DNA from: Dehalococcoidia bacterium | GTDB taxonomy: Bacteria; Chloroflexota; Dehalococcoidia; SZUA-161 | Direction of reading: 5' to 3' | NCBI GenBank assembly: GCA_020344295.1 | Contig: CP070819.1 | Location: 2,047,807 to 2,054,677 of the forward strand | DNA length: 6,871 nt | Part shown: piece after piece, positions 1 to 5,953 of the stretch | Numbering within the stretch: position 1 is the stretch's first letter | Layout of the letters: each line of letters starts with the position of its first letter | Notes under the pieces: generated by a model | Seen by the model: only the letters and a program-made list of their open reading frames with translations | Databases searched by the model: none | Told to the model about the DNA's origin: nothing | Position numbers and translations under genes: made by a program

Positions 1-827
1 GCGATCAATCTGGCCAGGGTAATGCAGACCGTCTTCAGTCCCTTTGCGAAATCCTCAGCTTCCGGCGTCCCCGCCTGAATTATATCACCACCGCAAAGCC
101 CATTGGCCATAATAAAAACAGAGTCATTGGGGCTGGTGTCTCCATCGACCGTTACCATATTGAACGAAGTACCGACCGCTTTGTTTAACGCGCTGGTGAG
201 CAATTCATGCTCGACAGCGGCGTCTGTTGTCAGGAAGCAGAGCAGCGTTGCCAGGTCGGGATGGATCATGCCCGATCCCTTGGCGATGCCGCCTATGTTT
301 ATTTTGCTTCCCTGGCGTTCCGGGTTCAATCGGATCGCCGTTTCTTTGGGGAAACGGTCGGTGGTAGTGATCGCTTTCGCCAGTTCGTGTCCTCCATTCT
401 TAGACAGGTTGATCTGTTCAATACTATTTTGGATTAAATCCATAGGCAGATGTCTGCCAATTACACCTGTGCTTGCAACCAGAACCAGTTCCGAACTCAA
501 TCCCAGCATGTTGGCGGTCATATCCGCCATTCCCTCGGCATCAATCAGCCCCTGTTCGCTCGTGCACGCATTAGCACAGCCGCTGTTTATCACTATCGCC
601 TGGGCTCTGCTGTTCCCAAGGCGACGGTGGGACAGAATTACCGGAGCTGCCTTAATCCGGTTCGTCGTAAAGACCCCGGAGGCGACGCACAGCGCCTCTG
701 AGTAAAGAATGCCCAGATCAAGGGCATCTCTGTCCGGACGCTTTATCCCAGCATACGTAGCTCCAGCGAGAAAGCCCCGCGGAGAGGTAATTGTACCATC
801 GGAGATGTACTCTAAGCTGGATATCAT
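1..827 (-). CDS. argJ: ArgJ, bifunctional glutamate N-acetyltransferase / amino-acid acetyltransferase (3' end outside window)
   Basis: ArgJ moves the acetyl group from N-acetylornithine to glutamate, and in bifunctional forms also acetylates glutamate from acetyl-CoA, in cytoplasmic arginine biosynthesis. Reading down from 827 gives 275 codons without a stop. Family hallmarks are visible: FTTN at 53-56, NSGCANAC at 81-88, the TG of the oxyanion hole at 120-121, and KGSGMIHPDLATLL at 183-196. The precursor should self-cleave between A193 and T194, giving an alpha chain and a beta chain with Thr nucleophile T194. VTVDGDTSPND follows at 225-235. Full-length family members have about 400 residues, so roughly the last third is missing at the window edge. 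The ATG is chosen because an in-frame TAA lies six codons upstream and CGAAGG sits about 9 nt before it. Whether it is mono- or bifunctional cannot be judged without the C-terminus. The following arg genes, if any, lie outside. Confidence 0.97.
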   Translation of the reverse strand, partial: MISSLEYISDGTITSPRGFLAGATYAGIKRPDRDALDLGILYSEALCVASGVFTTNRIKAAPVILSHRRLGNSRAQAIVINSGCANACTSEQGLIDAEGMADMTANMLGLSSELVLVASTGVIGRHLPMDLIQNSIEQINLSKNGGHELAKAITTTDRFPKETAIRLNPERQGSKINIGGIAKGSGMIHPDLATLLCFLTTDAAVEHELLTSALNKAVGTSFNMVTVDGDTSPNDSVFIMANGLCGGDIIQAGTPEAEDFAKGLKTVCITLARLI

Positions 828-1018
828 TGATACTGACCTTCGTTAACAGTGGTTATGTCACAGAACAGGATGAGTCTATCATACGATTGTTATATAAGCA
901 ACGTTGAGGATAATATCGAGTACAGAATATTACAAGAGGCTATTGCTGTTTGTAAGTACCGGACCACCGGGTAGGTATTATTAACCTCGATTGCCCACAG
1001 ATCATCTCTCGGCTAGAG
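828..1018 (-). promoter_or_regulatory. Putative argJ promoter region with a 22-bp dyad
   Basis: This 191-bp AT-rich spacer separates the RHH gene from argJ, both leftward. On the minus strand two weak sigma-70-like pairs have 17-bp spacing. One is TTGTAA (930-935) with TATCCT (907-912); the other is TTGCTT (896-901) with TAGACT (873-878). A dyad of TAATAT (911-916) and ATATTA (927-932) is centred on GTAC (920-923) and overlaps the first pair, as an operator would. The half-sites do not match a textbook ARG box well, so the regulator is unknown. No gene is apparent here. The promoter calls are visual matches only. Confidence 0.35.
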
Positions 1019-1315
1019 TTATTCCCGCGTGGCCAGTTCGTCCTGTTGTTCCTTGTAAGCTTGGATCGCTCTGCTGACGATATCGGAACGTTCCGGTTTC
1101 TTGCCTGTCTGCCTGAACTCATTGCTCTGCATCTCATCGATCGCCAGCACATCCTCGGGATTGATATAGAAAGTAGCTTTGATACGCTGCTGTTTTGCAG
1201 CTTTGTTGGCAGGGCGTTTTACATCCTCAGCCTGCTGTTCAAGTTCCGGAATGACTCTGTCAGTTTTTTTGAAGATGCTGGCCCTTGAACCCAGTGTTCT
1301 CTCTTTAGATTCCAT
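1019..1315 (-). CDS. Small ribbon-helix-helix DNA-binding protein, ParA partner
   Basis: This 98-residue basic protein has a C-terminal part that fits a ribbon-helix-helix fold. Residues 45-51 form a short strand (RIKATFY), helix A spans about 53-68, a GKK turn is at 71-73, and helix B spans about 75-88 (SDIVSRAIQAY). Such proteins dimerise, with the strands entering the DNA major groove. The N-terminus (about 1-40) is polar and probably flexible, and LGSRASIF at 8-15 recalls the short ParA-contacting motif found at the tips of ParB-like proteins (inference). The ATG at 1315 overlaps the last 11 bases of parA, and AAGGAG (complement of 1323-1328) lies 7 nt upstream inside parA. This favours it over the longer in-frame extension to 1420. 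Coupled translation with parA suggests a centromere-binding or autorepressor role. A solitary CopG-type regulator is the alternative. Confidence 0.85.
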   Translation of the reverse strand: MESKERTLGSRASIFKKTDRVIPELEQQAEDVKRPANKAAKQQRIKATFYINPEDVLAIDEMQSNEFRQTGKKPERSDIVSRAIQAYKEQQDELATRE

Positions 1316-2063
1316 CGACAATCTCCTTGGCCAGGTTTCGATAAGCCTCCGCTCCCTGGATGTCGGGCGCATATTCGAAGATGGTTTTGCCCGCAGCAGC
1401 CGCCTCCTTGAATCGCACACTCTCGTTTACTGCCGGATCGAATACTCTGACACGGTCCTTAAGCTCCGCTTTGGTACGCTCCAGAACTTCACGGGCATGG
1501 ATGGTTCGGTTAAGGCGGGTAGGGAGGATACCCAGGATCTGCAGAGATGGATTGAGCTCAATCCTCATGTCTTCGATCACCCCGAGCAAGAGGCTTACGC
1601 CGAGCATAGCGTAAAAGTCGCAAACCATAGGGATAAGAACCCACTCGGCGGCAGATAGAGCGTTGACCGTGAGCAGCCCCAGACTGGGTGGACAATCGAT
1701 GATTATGAAGTCATAGTTGCTCTCGGTTACGGTTAGGGCGTTCTTGAGCTTGTCCTCGCGACGGTGTTTGGTAAAGAGTGTAGCTTCCAGATAGGACAGC
1801 CTGATATTGCTGGGAGCCAGGTCCAGGTTGGGACGTAAATTAACTATGATGTCAGTCAGTGAAAGACTGCCGTCTAGGACGAGGGAAAGCTCCTTGTCCA
1901 GGGCGCTGGAAGCGACATCGAAGCCCTCAGCCAAGTGCCCCTGGGGATCGGCGTCAACTAGGAGAACGCGCTTGCCCAGAGCAGCCACTGCCGCGCCCAG
2001 GTTGATAGCGGTGGTCGTCTTGGCCGATCCTCCTTTCTGATTGGAAACAGCCAGTATGGACAT
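1305..2063 (-). CDS. parA: ParA/Soj-family partition ATPase
   Basis: This is a 252-residue P-loop ATPase of the ParA/MinD superfamily, which moves DNA or protein cargo by ATP-dependent dimerisation and nonspecific DNA binding on the nucleoid. The deviant Walker A is KGGSAKTTT at 10-18, with signature lysine K10 and P-loop lysine K15; the usual VG before the second lysine is SA here. VLLVDADPQGH at 33-43 is Walker A', and DFIIIDCPPSLG at 118-129 is Walker B. The length is typical for Soj-type ParA without an N-terminal HTH. The ATG at 2063 begins MSILAVSNQKGG, the normal family N-terminus. In-frame ATGs at 2081 and 2129 would fall within or upstream of the likely promoter. It overlaps the RHH gene by 11 bp, forming an operon. 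No large ParB is seen, so this may be a secondary or plasmid-derived module rather than the main chromosomal parABS. Confidence 0.93.
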   Translation of the reverse strand: MSILAVSNQKGGSAKTTTAINLGAAVAALGKRVLLVDADPQGHLAEGFDVASSALDKELSLVLDGSLSLTDIIVNLRPNLDLAPSNIRLSYLEATLFTKHRREDKLKNALTVTESNYDFIIIDCPPSLGLLTVNALSAAEWVLIPMVCDFYAMLGVSLLLGVIEDMRIELNPSLQILGILPTRLNRTIHAREVLERTKAELKDRVRVFDPAVNESVRFKEAAAAGKTIFEYAPDIQGAEAYRNLAKEIVDGI

Positions 2064-2079
2064 GGCAGCCCCCCGTCCC

Positions 2080-2108
2080 ATAGTATATGAGACAATTATT
2101 GCTGTCAA
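2080..2108 (-). promoter_or_regulatory. Promoter of the parA operon
   Basis: On the minus strand a perfect -35 TTGACA (2103-2108) is followed after 17 bp by TACTAT (2080-2085), or after 15 bp by TATACT (2082-2087). Transcription would begin near 2073, leaving a leader of only about 10 nt before the ATG at 2063. The spacer contains the 9-bp palindrome CAATTATTG (2093-2101), flanked by GACA and TGTC (2091-2094 and 2103-2106). This is a plausible site for autorepression by the RHH partner, which is inference. Confidence 0.6.
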
Positions 2109-2113
2109 GATGC

Positions 2114-2151
2114 CCAGATACCCAGGCATCTGGATGGCTGAATGTCTGGAT
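2114..2151. repeat. Short TCTGG repeats, candidate operator or parS-like site
   Basis: CCAGAT (2114-2119) and ATCTGG (2128-2133) form an inverted repeat with an 8-bp gap. TCTGGAT recurs directly at 2129-2135 and 2145-2151. The three TCTGG cores are thus about 15-16 bp apart, just upstream of the parA -35. RHH partition proteins commonly bind arrays of short direct or inverted repeats in front of their own operon. The repeats are few and short, so chance is not excluded. Confidence 0.35.
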
Positions 2152-2170
2152 AGTCGCTTCAGGACAGCCG

Positions 2171-2189
2171 GGTATAATTATATAATACC
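2171..2189. repeat. AT-rich imperfect palindrome between divergent genes
   Basis: The 19-bp segment starts GGTAT and ends ATACC, with 7 of 9 symmetric pairs matching around A2180. It contains TATAAT twice (2173-2178 and 2181-2186). It lies between the parA promoter and the promoter of the CFI-box gene, so it could be an operator or a cryptic -10 cluster. Function is not established. Confidence 0.25.
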
Positions 2190-2204
2190 TTCATTGTTGC
2201 GATC

Positions 2205-2213
2205 TGATATAAT
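2205..2213 (+). promoter_or_regulatory. Extended -10 promoter for the CFI-box gene
   Basis: TGATATAAT is a perfect TATAAT (2208-2213) with the TG of an extended -10 one base upstream. No good -35 is found at 16-18 bp, which is typical of extended -10 promoters. A start near 2220 gives a leader of about 22 nt before the ATG at 2243. Confidence 0.55.
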
Positions 2214-2242
2214 AAAACCCCCCAAATCCCAATGGAGTGGAA

Positions 2243-2698
2243 ATGAGAAGTCTGTCAATTATTCCGGCGGTGTTGATTATAGCTGCACTTGTGCTTAGCG
2301 TTACCGGGCATAGCCATGCACAGGGGAATGAGACCGATGGAGGGACTTCAGGAGGTTGCTGTGCGATAGCCAGCGCCTATGACGCGACAGACCATGACGA
2401 CCTGGATAAAATTCGAGAATTCCGTGATGATTACCTTATGACTGACCTGGTGGGTCGCAGTATAGTGGCCCTGTACTATAACGTATTGAGCCCGCCGGTC
2501 GCTAAATTTATCAATGATCATCCATCAGTTAAGCCATTAGCCAGGGCTGCGCTGACTCCGGTGATAGCCGTCAGCACTGTAGCTGTGGATACAACGCCAG
2601 CTGAGAAAGCAGTGATAGCAGGATTGCTGGTGCTGGTTTCCGTTGTGTTTATACGGTGGTTCAAACGGCGCCACAGAGGCGGCGTACAACCTTCTTAG
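2243..2698 (+). CDS. Small secreted membrane-anchored protein with CFI-box C-terminal domain
   Basis: This 151-residue protein opens with a hydrophobic signal peptide (about 1-26, likely cut after SHA at 24-26). A short Gly-rich linker GNETDGGTSGG (28-38) follows. Then comes a domain matching the CFI-box-CTERM pattern: CCAIASAYDA at 39-48 in place of the usual CFIATAAYGS, REFRDDYL at 58-65, GR at 71-72, YYNVLSPPVAKFI at 78-90, and LARAALTPV at 99-107. A transmembrane helix (about 121-137) and the basic tail RWFKRRHR end the protein. In other bacteria this domain ends large exported proteins and is thought to be a sorting or anchoring signal; here almost no passenger precedes it. The start is ATG 2243 because GGAG (2234-2237) lies 5 nt upstream; GTG 2237 is in frame but overlaps that site. 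It is transcribed divergently from parA and ends 56 bp before the convergent radical SAM gene. Function is unknown. Confidence 0.85.
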   Translation: MRSLSIIPAVLIIAALVLSVTGHSHAQGNETDGGTSGGCCAIASAYDATDHDDLDKIREFRDDYLMTDLVGRSIVALYYNVLSPPVAKFINDHPSVKPLARAALTPVIAVSTVAVDTTPAEKAVIAGLLVLVSVVFIRWFKRRHRGGVQPS

Positions 2699-2754
2699 GC
2701 TGAAGGTGGCAGTCTAACCGGCCACATAGTTAGAAGCTCCGTTAATAGTCTGTG

Positions 2755-4281
2755 TTAACCCCACCGCCAGATTAGATCCCCTTCCTGCAGCTCATATTTC
2801 AACAGTCCTTCTTCAACCCATTTTGCGATGTTCTCCTTGATTTGCTCACGCGTATAGGAAACGATTCCCTCAAGTCTGTCGACCAGGCTATCGACTGGGT
2901 CGTCATTCGACTCTACTGGCCCCAAGTCTTCAATTATGTCGCCGTGTAGAAGGGTCCAGGCGAGGGGGCTTCGCATCTTCGAATGGATAGCTTCGGCGGG
3001 GTCGATTTTTCCCTCTTTTGTCAGATCGGCCAGATATTGCATGAGTCCTTCATTGTACCGGCTCAGAGCAGCCGCTATCTCCGCCGGGCCGGCGGCTTCT
3101 GTCCGGGAGACTGGCGTGTTGGCATCGTATTGTGTCCAGTCATCCGTCAGGATTCGAATACCGTATTCGTCTGCTTTTTCGCGCACTTCGGTGCCGGGAA
3201 AGGGCGAGAGTACATTGAAGCCCCAGGTAGTTTCGAGCTCAAGGGCGAACTCGATGGTCTCTTTCATCGTCTCTACTGTCTCACCGGGCAGACCGATAAT
3301 AAAGGATGCCATAATATTAATGCCCGCCTCTTTGCCCAATCGGACGCCTTCTCGGATCTGGTCCAGTGTGACCTTCTTTCTCACGGTATTTAGTATCTGC
3401 TGATTGCCGCTTTCGACGCCGTAAAGCATCCAGTTACATCCTGCTTCTCTCATCCTCCGCAGCAACTCCAGATTCACCGTATCTACCCGGGCGAAAACAC
3501 TCCAGTTGAATTTTAAGCCCCGTTGTATTATTTCGTCACAGACGGCGTAGACGTGCTTGTGGTTAAGAGTGAGCAGGTCATCCTCGAAATTCACCTCTTT
3601 GAAACCGTAGTTTAGGGCCTGCTCTATCTCGTCTACTACGAGCCTGGGATTGCGGTATCTAGCCCTTCTACCACCCATCTTGGAACCTACGCAGAAGATA
3701 CAGTTAAAGGGACATCCCCTGCCGGCGACGACGCTGGCGTGCACGTCGAGCGCAACATATCGTGAAAGTGGAAAGAGGTGTTTGGCCGGGAGCGGAATCT
3801 CATCCAGATTTTCGATCAGTGAGCGTCCGTCGGTGATTACTATCTCACCATCCGACCTATAAGCGATTCCCTTGGTATCTGCCGGCTTTACTCCGCCTAA
3901 GATGTCGAGGATGGTCTGCTCCCCCTCGCCCCTCACCACGATGTCTATCCACGGGGCCTCGTTAAGAGTCTCAACAGCGGAGAAAGTCACATGAGGGCCA
4001 CCGATTACTGTTGTGATATCCTTGTCCACACTCTTACAGTGCTTGAGTATTTCCGAGGCAATTGGGTAGTTCATCGTTACCGAGGTGACGCCGACGATAT
4101 CCGGCTGATACTCCTCGATTTTGCGCACTATCTTTTCCCTCGAATACCTGGACACTAGCAGGTCTAGAATCTGTACCTCATGCCCGTAGTGTTCCAGGAT
4201 TCCCGCGATGTACGAGATACCCATAGGCAGAATCGGTATCTCTGAGAAAGCGTAGGGTGGATTTACCAACAATGTTCTCAT
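2755..4281 (-). CDS. B12-binding domain radical SAM protein
   Basis: This 508-residue enzyme has the usual order of cobalamin-dependent radical SAM proteins. The N-terminal Rossmann-like B12-binding domain (about 1-150) has NPP at 7-9, PDIVGVTS at 60-67, GGPH at 94-97 and RGEGE at 117-121, without the DxHxxG motif. The radical SAM barrel (about 180-370) has GRGCPFNCIFC at 187-197, whose C190, C194 and C197 hold the 4Fe-4S cluster. Further barrel motifs are FEDD at 232-235, YGVESG at 287-292, FIIGLPGET at 327-335 and SPFPGTE at 359-365. A tail of about 70 residues (438-508) looks like a winged helix. Family members often methylate unactivated carbons or rearrange rings; the substrate cannot be deduced. 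The start follows the glycosyltransferase stop by 42 bp, so they should share one transcript. No clear Shine-Dalgarno precedes this ATG, but the next Met (M20) would remove the first strand of the domain. Confidence 0.92.
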   Translation of the reverse strand: MRTLLVNPPYAFSEIPILPMGISYIAGILEHYGHEVQILDLLVSRYSREKIVRKIEEYQPDIVGVTSVTMNYPIASEILKHCKSVDKDITTVIGGPHVTFSAVETLNEAPWIDIVVRGEGEQTILDILGGVKPADTKGIAYRSDGEIVITDGRSLIENLDEIPLPAKHLFPLSRYVALDVHASVVAGRGCPFNCIFCVGSKMGGRRARYRNPRLVVDEIEQALNYGFKEVNFEDDLLTLNHKHVYAVCDEIIQRGLKFNWSVFARVDTVNLELLRRMREAGCNWMLYGVESGNQQILNTVRKKVTLDQIREGVRLGKEAGINIMASFIIGLPGETVETMKETIEFALELETTWGFNVLSPFPGTEVREKADEYGIRILTDDWTQYDANTPVSRTEAAGPAEIAAALSRYNEGLMQYLADLTKEGKIDPAEAIHSKMRSPLAWTLLHGDIIEDLGPVESNDDPVDSLVDRLEGIVSYTREQIKENIAKWVEEGLLKYELQEGDLIWRWG

Positions 4282-4323
4282 AATCGATCGTGGAGCTGCA
4301 GTGGCTCAATATCCTCGTCGAAT

Positions 4324-5553
4324 CTACATTGCCTGCTGGTATGCTTCAAGGGTTTGTTTCGCAGCCTGCTCCCAGTTGAATTTCCTTTTTACTTTTTCAC
4401 GGCCGGCATGTCCCATCCTGTGCCGCATTTCCTTGTCTTCTAGAAGAAGCTTTATGGCTGCGGCGAGCGCCCGAACGTCTCCGGGATCAATCAGTATACC
4501 GTTGTCACCATCCGATACCAGTTCCGGCAGTGCTCCGGCCTTGGTGGTTATTACGGGAAGCTCACAGGCCATGGCTTCGGCTGCGGGAAAGCCGAAGCCC
4601 TCGAACAGAGAGGGAACTGCTGCTATCTCAGCAGATGAATAGCGGCGTACAAGGTCCTCACTGCTCAATCTGCGAACAATGGTGACCTGGCTCTCCAATC
4701 CGTACTCGCTCACCAGGGCAGGGGCATAGGTTGTCTCCGGCGCCCCTCCGTCGACGATGGTGAGCTTAACTGGGCATTCGCCTTTGATCATCCTCAGTGC
4801 CTGGAGCAAGTGGATAATACCCTTTTTCCTGTCCTCTGTGTTACCGACGAAGATCATGCTCCTAGCCTCCTTGGCAATTCCGTTGTTGTTGCGAAAGAGG
4901 TTGGTATCGACGCCGTTGTACACCACTCTGATCCGGCTTGTGGGAATTCCGATAAGACGTTCTATCTCAAGTGCGGAGCATTCGGAGACGGTTATCACCT
5001 GATCAACGCGTCGGGCGACGAGAGACTGCATGGGTATGTAGAAGGAGTAAAACCAGCGGCGGCGCAATCTTTCGAGGCGGCTTCGGGCTTGCCCGAAATC
5101 GGCTTCACGGTCGATGGAGATAGGGTGGTGGATAGTAGTGACCAGAGGAAGCTCCAATCTCTTCATCATCGTCAATCCGTAGCCTAGGCACTGATTGTCG
5201 TGGATAATGTCGAATGTCACCTCCCCAATGAGCCTTTTGATCTCCTGATAGGCTCTCATGCTGAAAGCGAGCGGTTCAGTATAAACACCCATACGGGTGG
5301 CTGCAAATTCGTAAAGATCTAGGGGGCTGCGAATCGGGCCGGAGTGGTTCGAATTGCCATACTGGGATACGATCGTGCTGTGGCTCTTCAGCTTGTGCAG
5401 TGTTACCCCATCGGGCACTGTAGGGTAGGGAGGCCCGGAGATAACATGGATCTCATGACCGAGCCTGCGGAGTTCTCGGGAGAGGTAGTGAATATAAATT
5501 CCCTGACCGCCGCAGTACATATTACCGCGATAGGTCAGGAGGCATATCTTCAT
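4324..5553 (-). CDS. GT4-family glycosyltransferase
   Basis: This 409-residue cytoplasmic, probably membrane-associated GT-B enzyme should transfer a sugar from a nucleotide donor with retention of configuration. The N-terminal acceptor half has the glycine-rich loop GGQG at 15-18, DIIHDNQCLG at 115-124 and TIHHP at 140-144. The donor half has VYNGVD at 211-216, a VGN...RKKG phosphate-binding region at 236-245, and EGFGFPAAE at 318-326. The last is the EX7E motif of GT4 enzymes (E318, E326). GNGI-like DNGILI at 332-357 region and a closing C-terminal helix complete the fold. It is the first gene of an operon with the radical SAM enzyme, suggesting a shared glycan, glycolipid or secondary metabolite. 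No Shine-Dalgarno precedes the ATG; instead a small hairpin (5556-5569) sits 2 nt before it. Donor and acceptor specificity are not readable. Confidence 0.93.
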   Translation of the reverse strand: MKICLLTYRGNMYCGGQGIYIHYLSRELRRLGHEIHVISGPPYPTVPDGVTLHKLKSHSTIVSQYGNSNHSGPIRSPLDLYEFAATRMGVYTEPLAFSMRAYQEIKRLIGEVTFDIIHDNQCLGYGLTMMKRLELPLVTTIHHPISIDREADFGQARSRLERLRRRWFYSFYIPMQSLVARRVDQVITVSECSALEIERLIGIPTSRIRVVYNGVDTNLFRNNNGIAKEARSMIFVGNTEDRKKGIIHLLQALRMIKGECPVKLTIVDGGAPETTYAPALVSEYGLESQVTIVRRLSSEDLVRRYSSAEIAAVPSLFEGFGFPAAEAMACELPVITTKAGALPELVSDGDNGILIDPGDVRALAAAIKLLLEDKEMRHRMGHAGREKVKRKFNWEQAAKQTLEAYQQAM

Positions 5554-5555
5554 CT

Positions 5556-5618
5556 AGCATTACCATGCTGCGGATCTGATGCTTCAGTAAACCGCAATAC
5601 AGACAGTATCAGTCGCAG
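5556..5618 (-). promoter_or_regulatory. Potentially structured 5' leader of the glycosyltransferase operon
   Basis: The predicted leader contains two pairings. CTGCG/CTGAT on one side (5568-5572, 5576-5580) pairs with ATCAG/CGCAG on the other (5608-5612, 5614-5618), giving ten base pairs broken by a small internal loop. AGCAT (5556-5560) pairs with ATGCT (5565-5569) around a 4-nt loop, occupying the place of the ribosome binding site. The two stems share bases 5568-5569 and so could compete. No known riboswitch class is recognised; the leader is short. Confidence 0.3.
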
Positions 5619-5628
5619 TTTAACGCTC

Positions 5629-5658
5629 ATTATAGACCAATGAGTCACATGAATACAA
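5629..5658 (-). promoter_or_regulatory. Promoter of the glycosyltransferase / radical SAM operon
   Basis: On the minus strand a perfect -10 TATAAT (5629-5634) is preceded after 18 bp by a weak -35 TTGTAT (5653-5658). Transcription would begin near 5622 and give a leader of about 70 nt to the ATG at 5553. Assignment rests on visual match only. Confidence 0.5.
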
Positions 5659-5849
5659 GCTCCCTATTCAGAAATTGTTTAATAGTCTTTTCTCTACTCT
5701 CGCACATCCTGCTTTTATTCAGGGGCTCTGTCCCTGCAGCCTCAATGCCTCTAAGGCAAAGCTCAAAGGAGCGGGAGCCGGTGAAGCAACAACACCGTCC
5801 GACAACAACTTATCTTATAAGAACATTACTGTTGCCGTGAATTGGCATT
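5659..5849. other. Intergenic stretch without a supported gene
   Basis: Two overlapping plus-strand frames of about 65 codons run through here, but neither has a Shine-Dalgarno or a recognisable product. The residue composition looks random apart from one hydrophobic run near the start of one frame. Two small hairpins are visible: CAGGG (5720-5724) with CCCTG (5732-5736), and TGCCT (5746-5750) with AGGCA (5754-5758). Neither is followed by a T-run. The stretch may be decayed coding DNA or an upstream control region of the flanking units. Confidence 0.4.
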
Positions 5850-5904
5850 ATCCTACGTTTCCCAGATGACTAAAGTACGTTAAAAAAAAGTACGCACGTA
5901 GGAT
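5850..5904 (+). promoter_or_regulatory. 9-bp inverted repeat upstream of the small ORF
   Basis: ATCCTACGT (5850-5858) and ACGTAGGAT (5896-5904) are perfect inverted repeats separated by 37 bp. Between them AAAGTACG occurs twice as a direct repeat (5872-5879 and 5887-5894), with an A8 run (5882-5889). A -35-like TTGGCA lies at 5842-5847, but no good -10 follows at the right distance. TATATT (5907-5912) is the nearest -10-like hexamer. The arrangement fits an operator or looped regulatory site for the ORF at 5954 better than a terminator, as no T-run follows. Confidence 0.4.
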
Positions 5905-5937
5905 TGTATATTCAAGTCTCCCGAGGCACAATTCGAT

Positions 5938-5947
5938 AAGGAGGTGG
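5938..5947 (+). promoter_or_regulatory. Strong Shine-Dalgarno of the 54-codon ORF
   Basis: AAGGAGGTGG matches the anti-Shine-Dalgarno almost fully and ends 6 nt before the ATG at 5954. It is the strongest ribosome binding site in the window and the main reason to accept the short ORF as real. Confidence 0.75.
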
Positions 5948-5953
5948 CGGCCA

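Noticed and set aside
103..705. 200-codon plus-strand frame, with two shorter frames inside it
   Set aside because: It is antisense to argJ, whose minus-strand translation has unmistakable family motifs throughout.
957..973. CCGG-ACCA-CCGG hairpin considered as terminator of the par operon
   Set aside because: The stem is short, needs a bulge to extend, and is not followed by a T-run on the relevant strand.
1316..1420. Longer N-terminus for the RHH protein starting at 1420
   Set aside because: The extension is out-of-frame shadow of parA; ATG 1315 has an AAGGAG at 7 nt and gives a sensible N-terminus.
1179..1658. 159-codon plus-strand frame and others opposite parA and the RHH gene
   Set aside because: They lie antisense to ParA and its partner, with no ribosome binding site and no recognisable product.
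2741..2759. GTTAA/TTAAC inverted repeat between convergent genes as a bidirectional terminator
   Set aside because: It has only five AT-rich pairs with a 9-nt loop, too weak to call.
2936..3403. Two plus-strand frames of 155 and 136 codons
   Set aside because: They are antisense to the radical SAM gene and show no domain or start signal.
5640..5869. Overlapping plus-strand frames of 66 and 64 codons
   Set aside because: One begins with a hydrophobic stretch that could pass for a signal peptide, but neither has a Shine-Dalgarno, and the first starts next to the opposite-strand promoter. There is no recognisable family.
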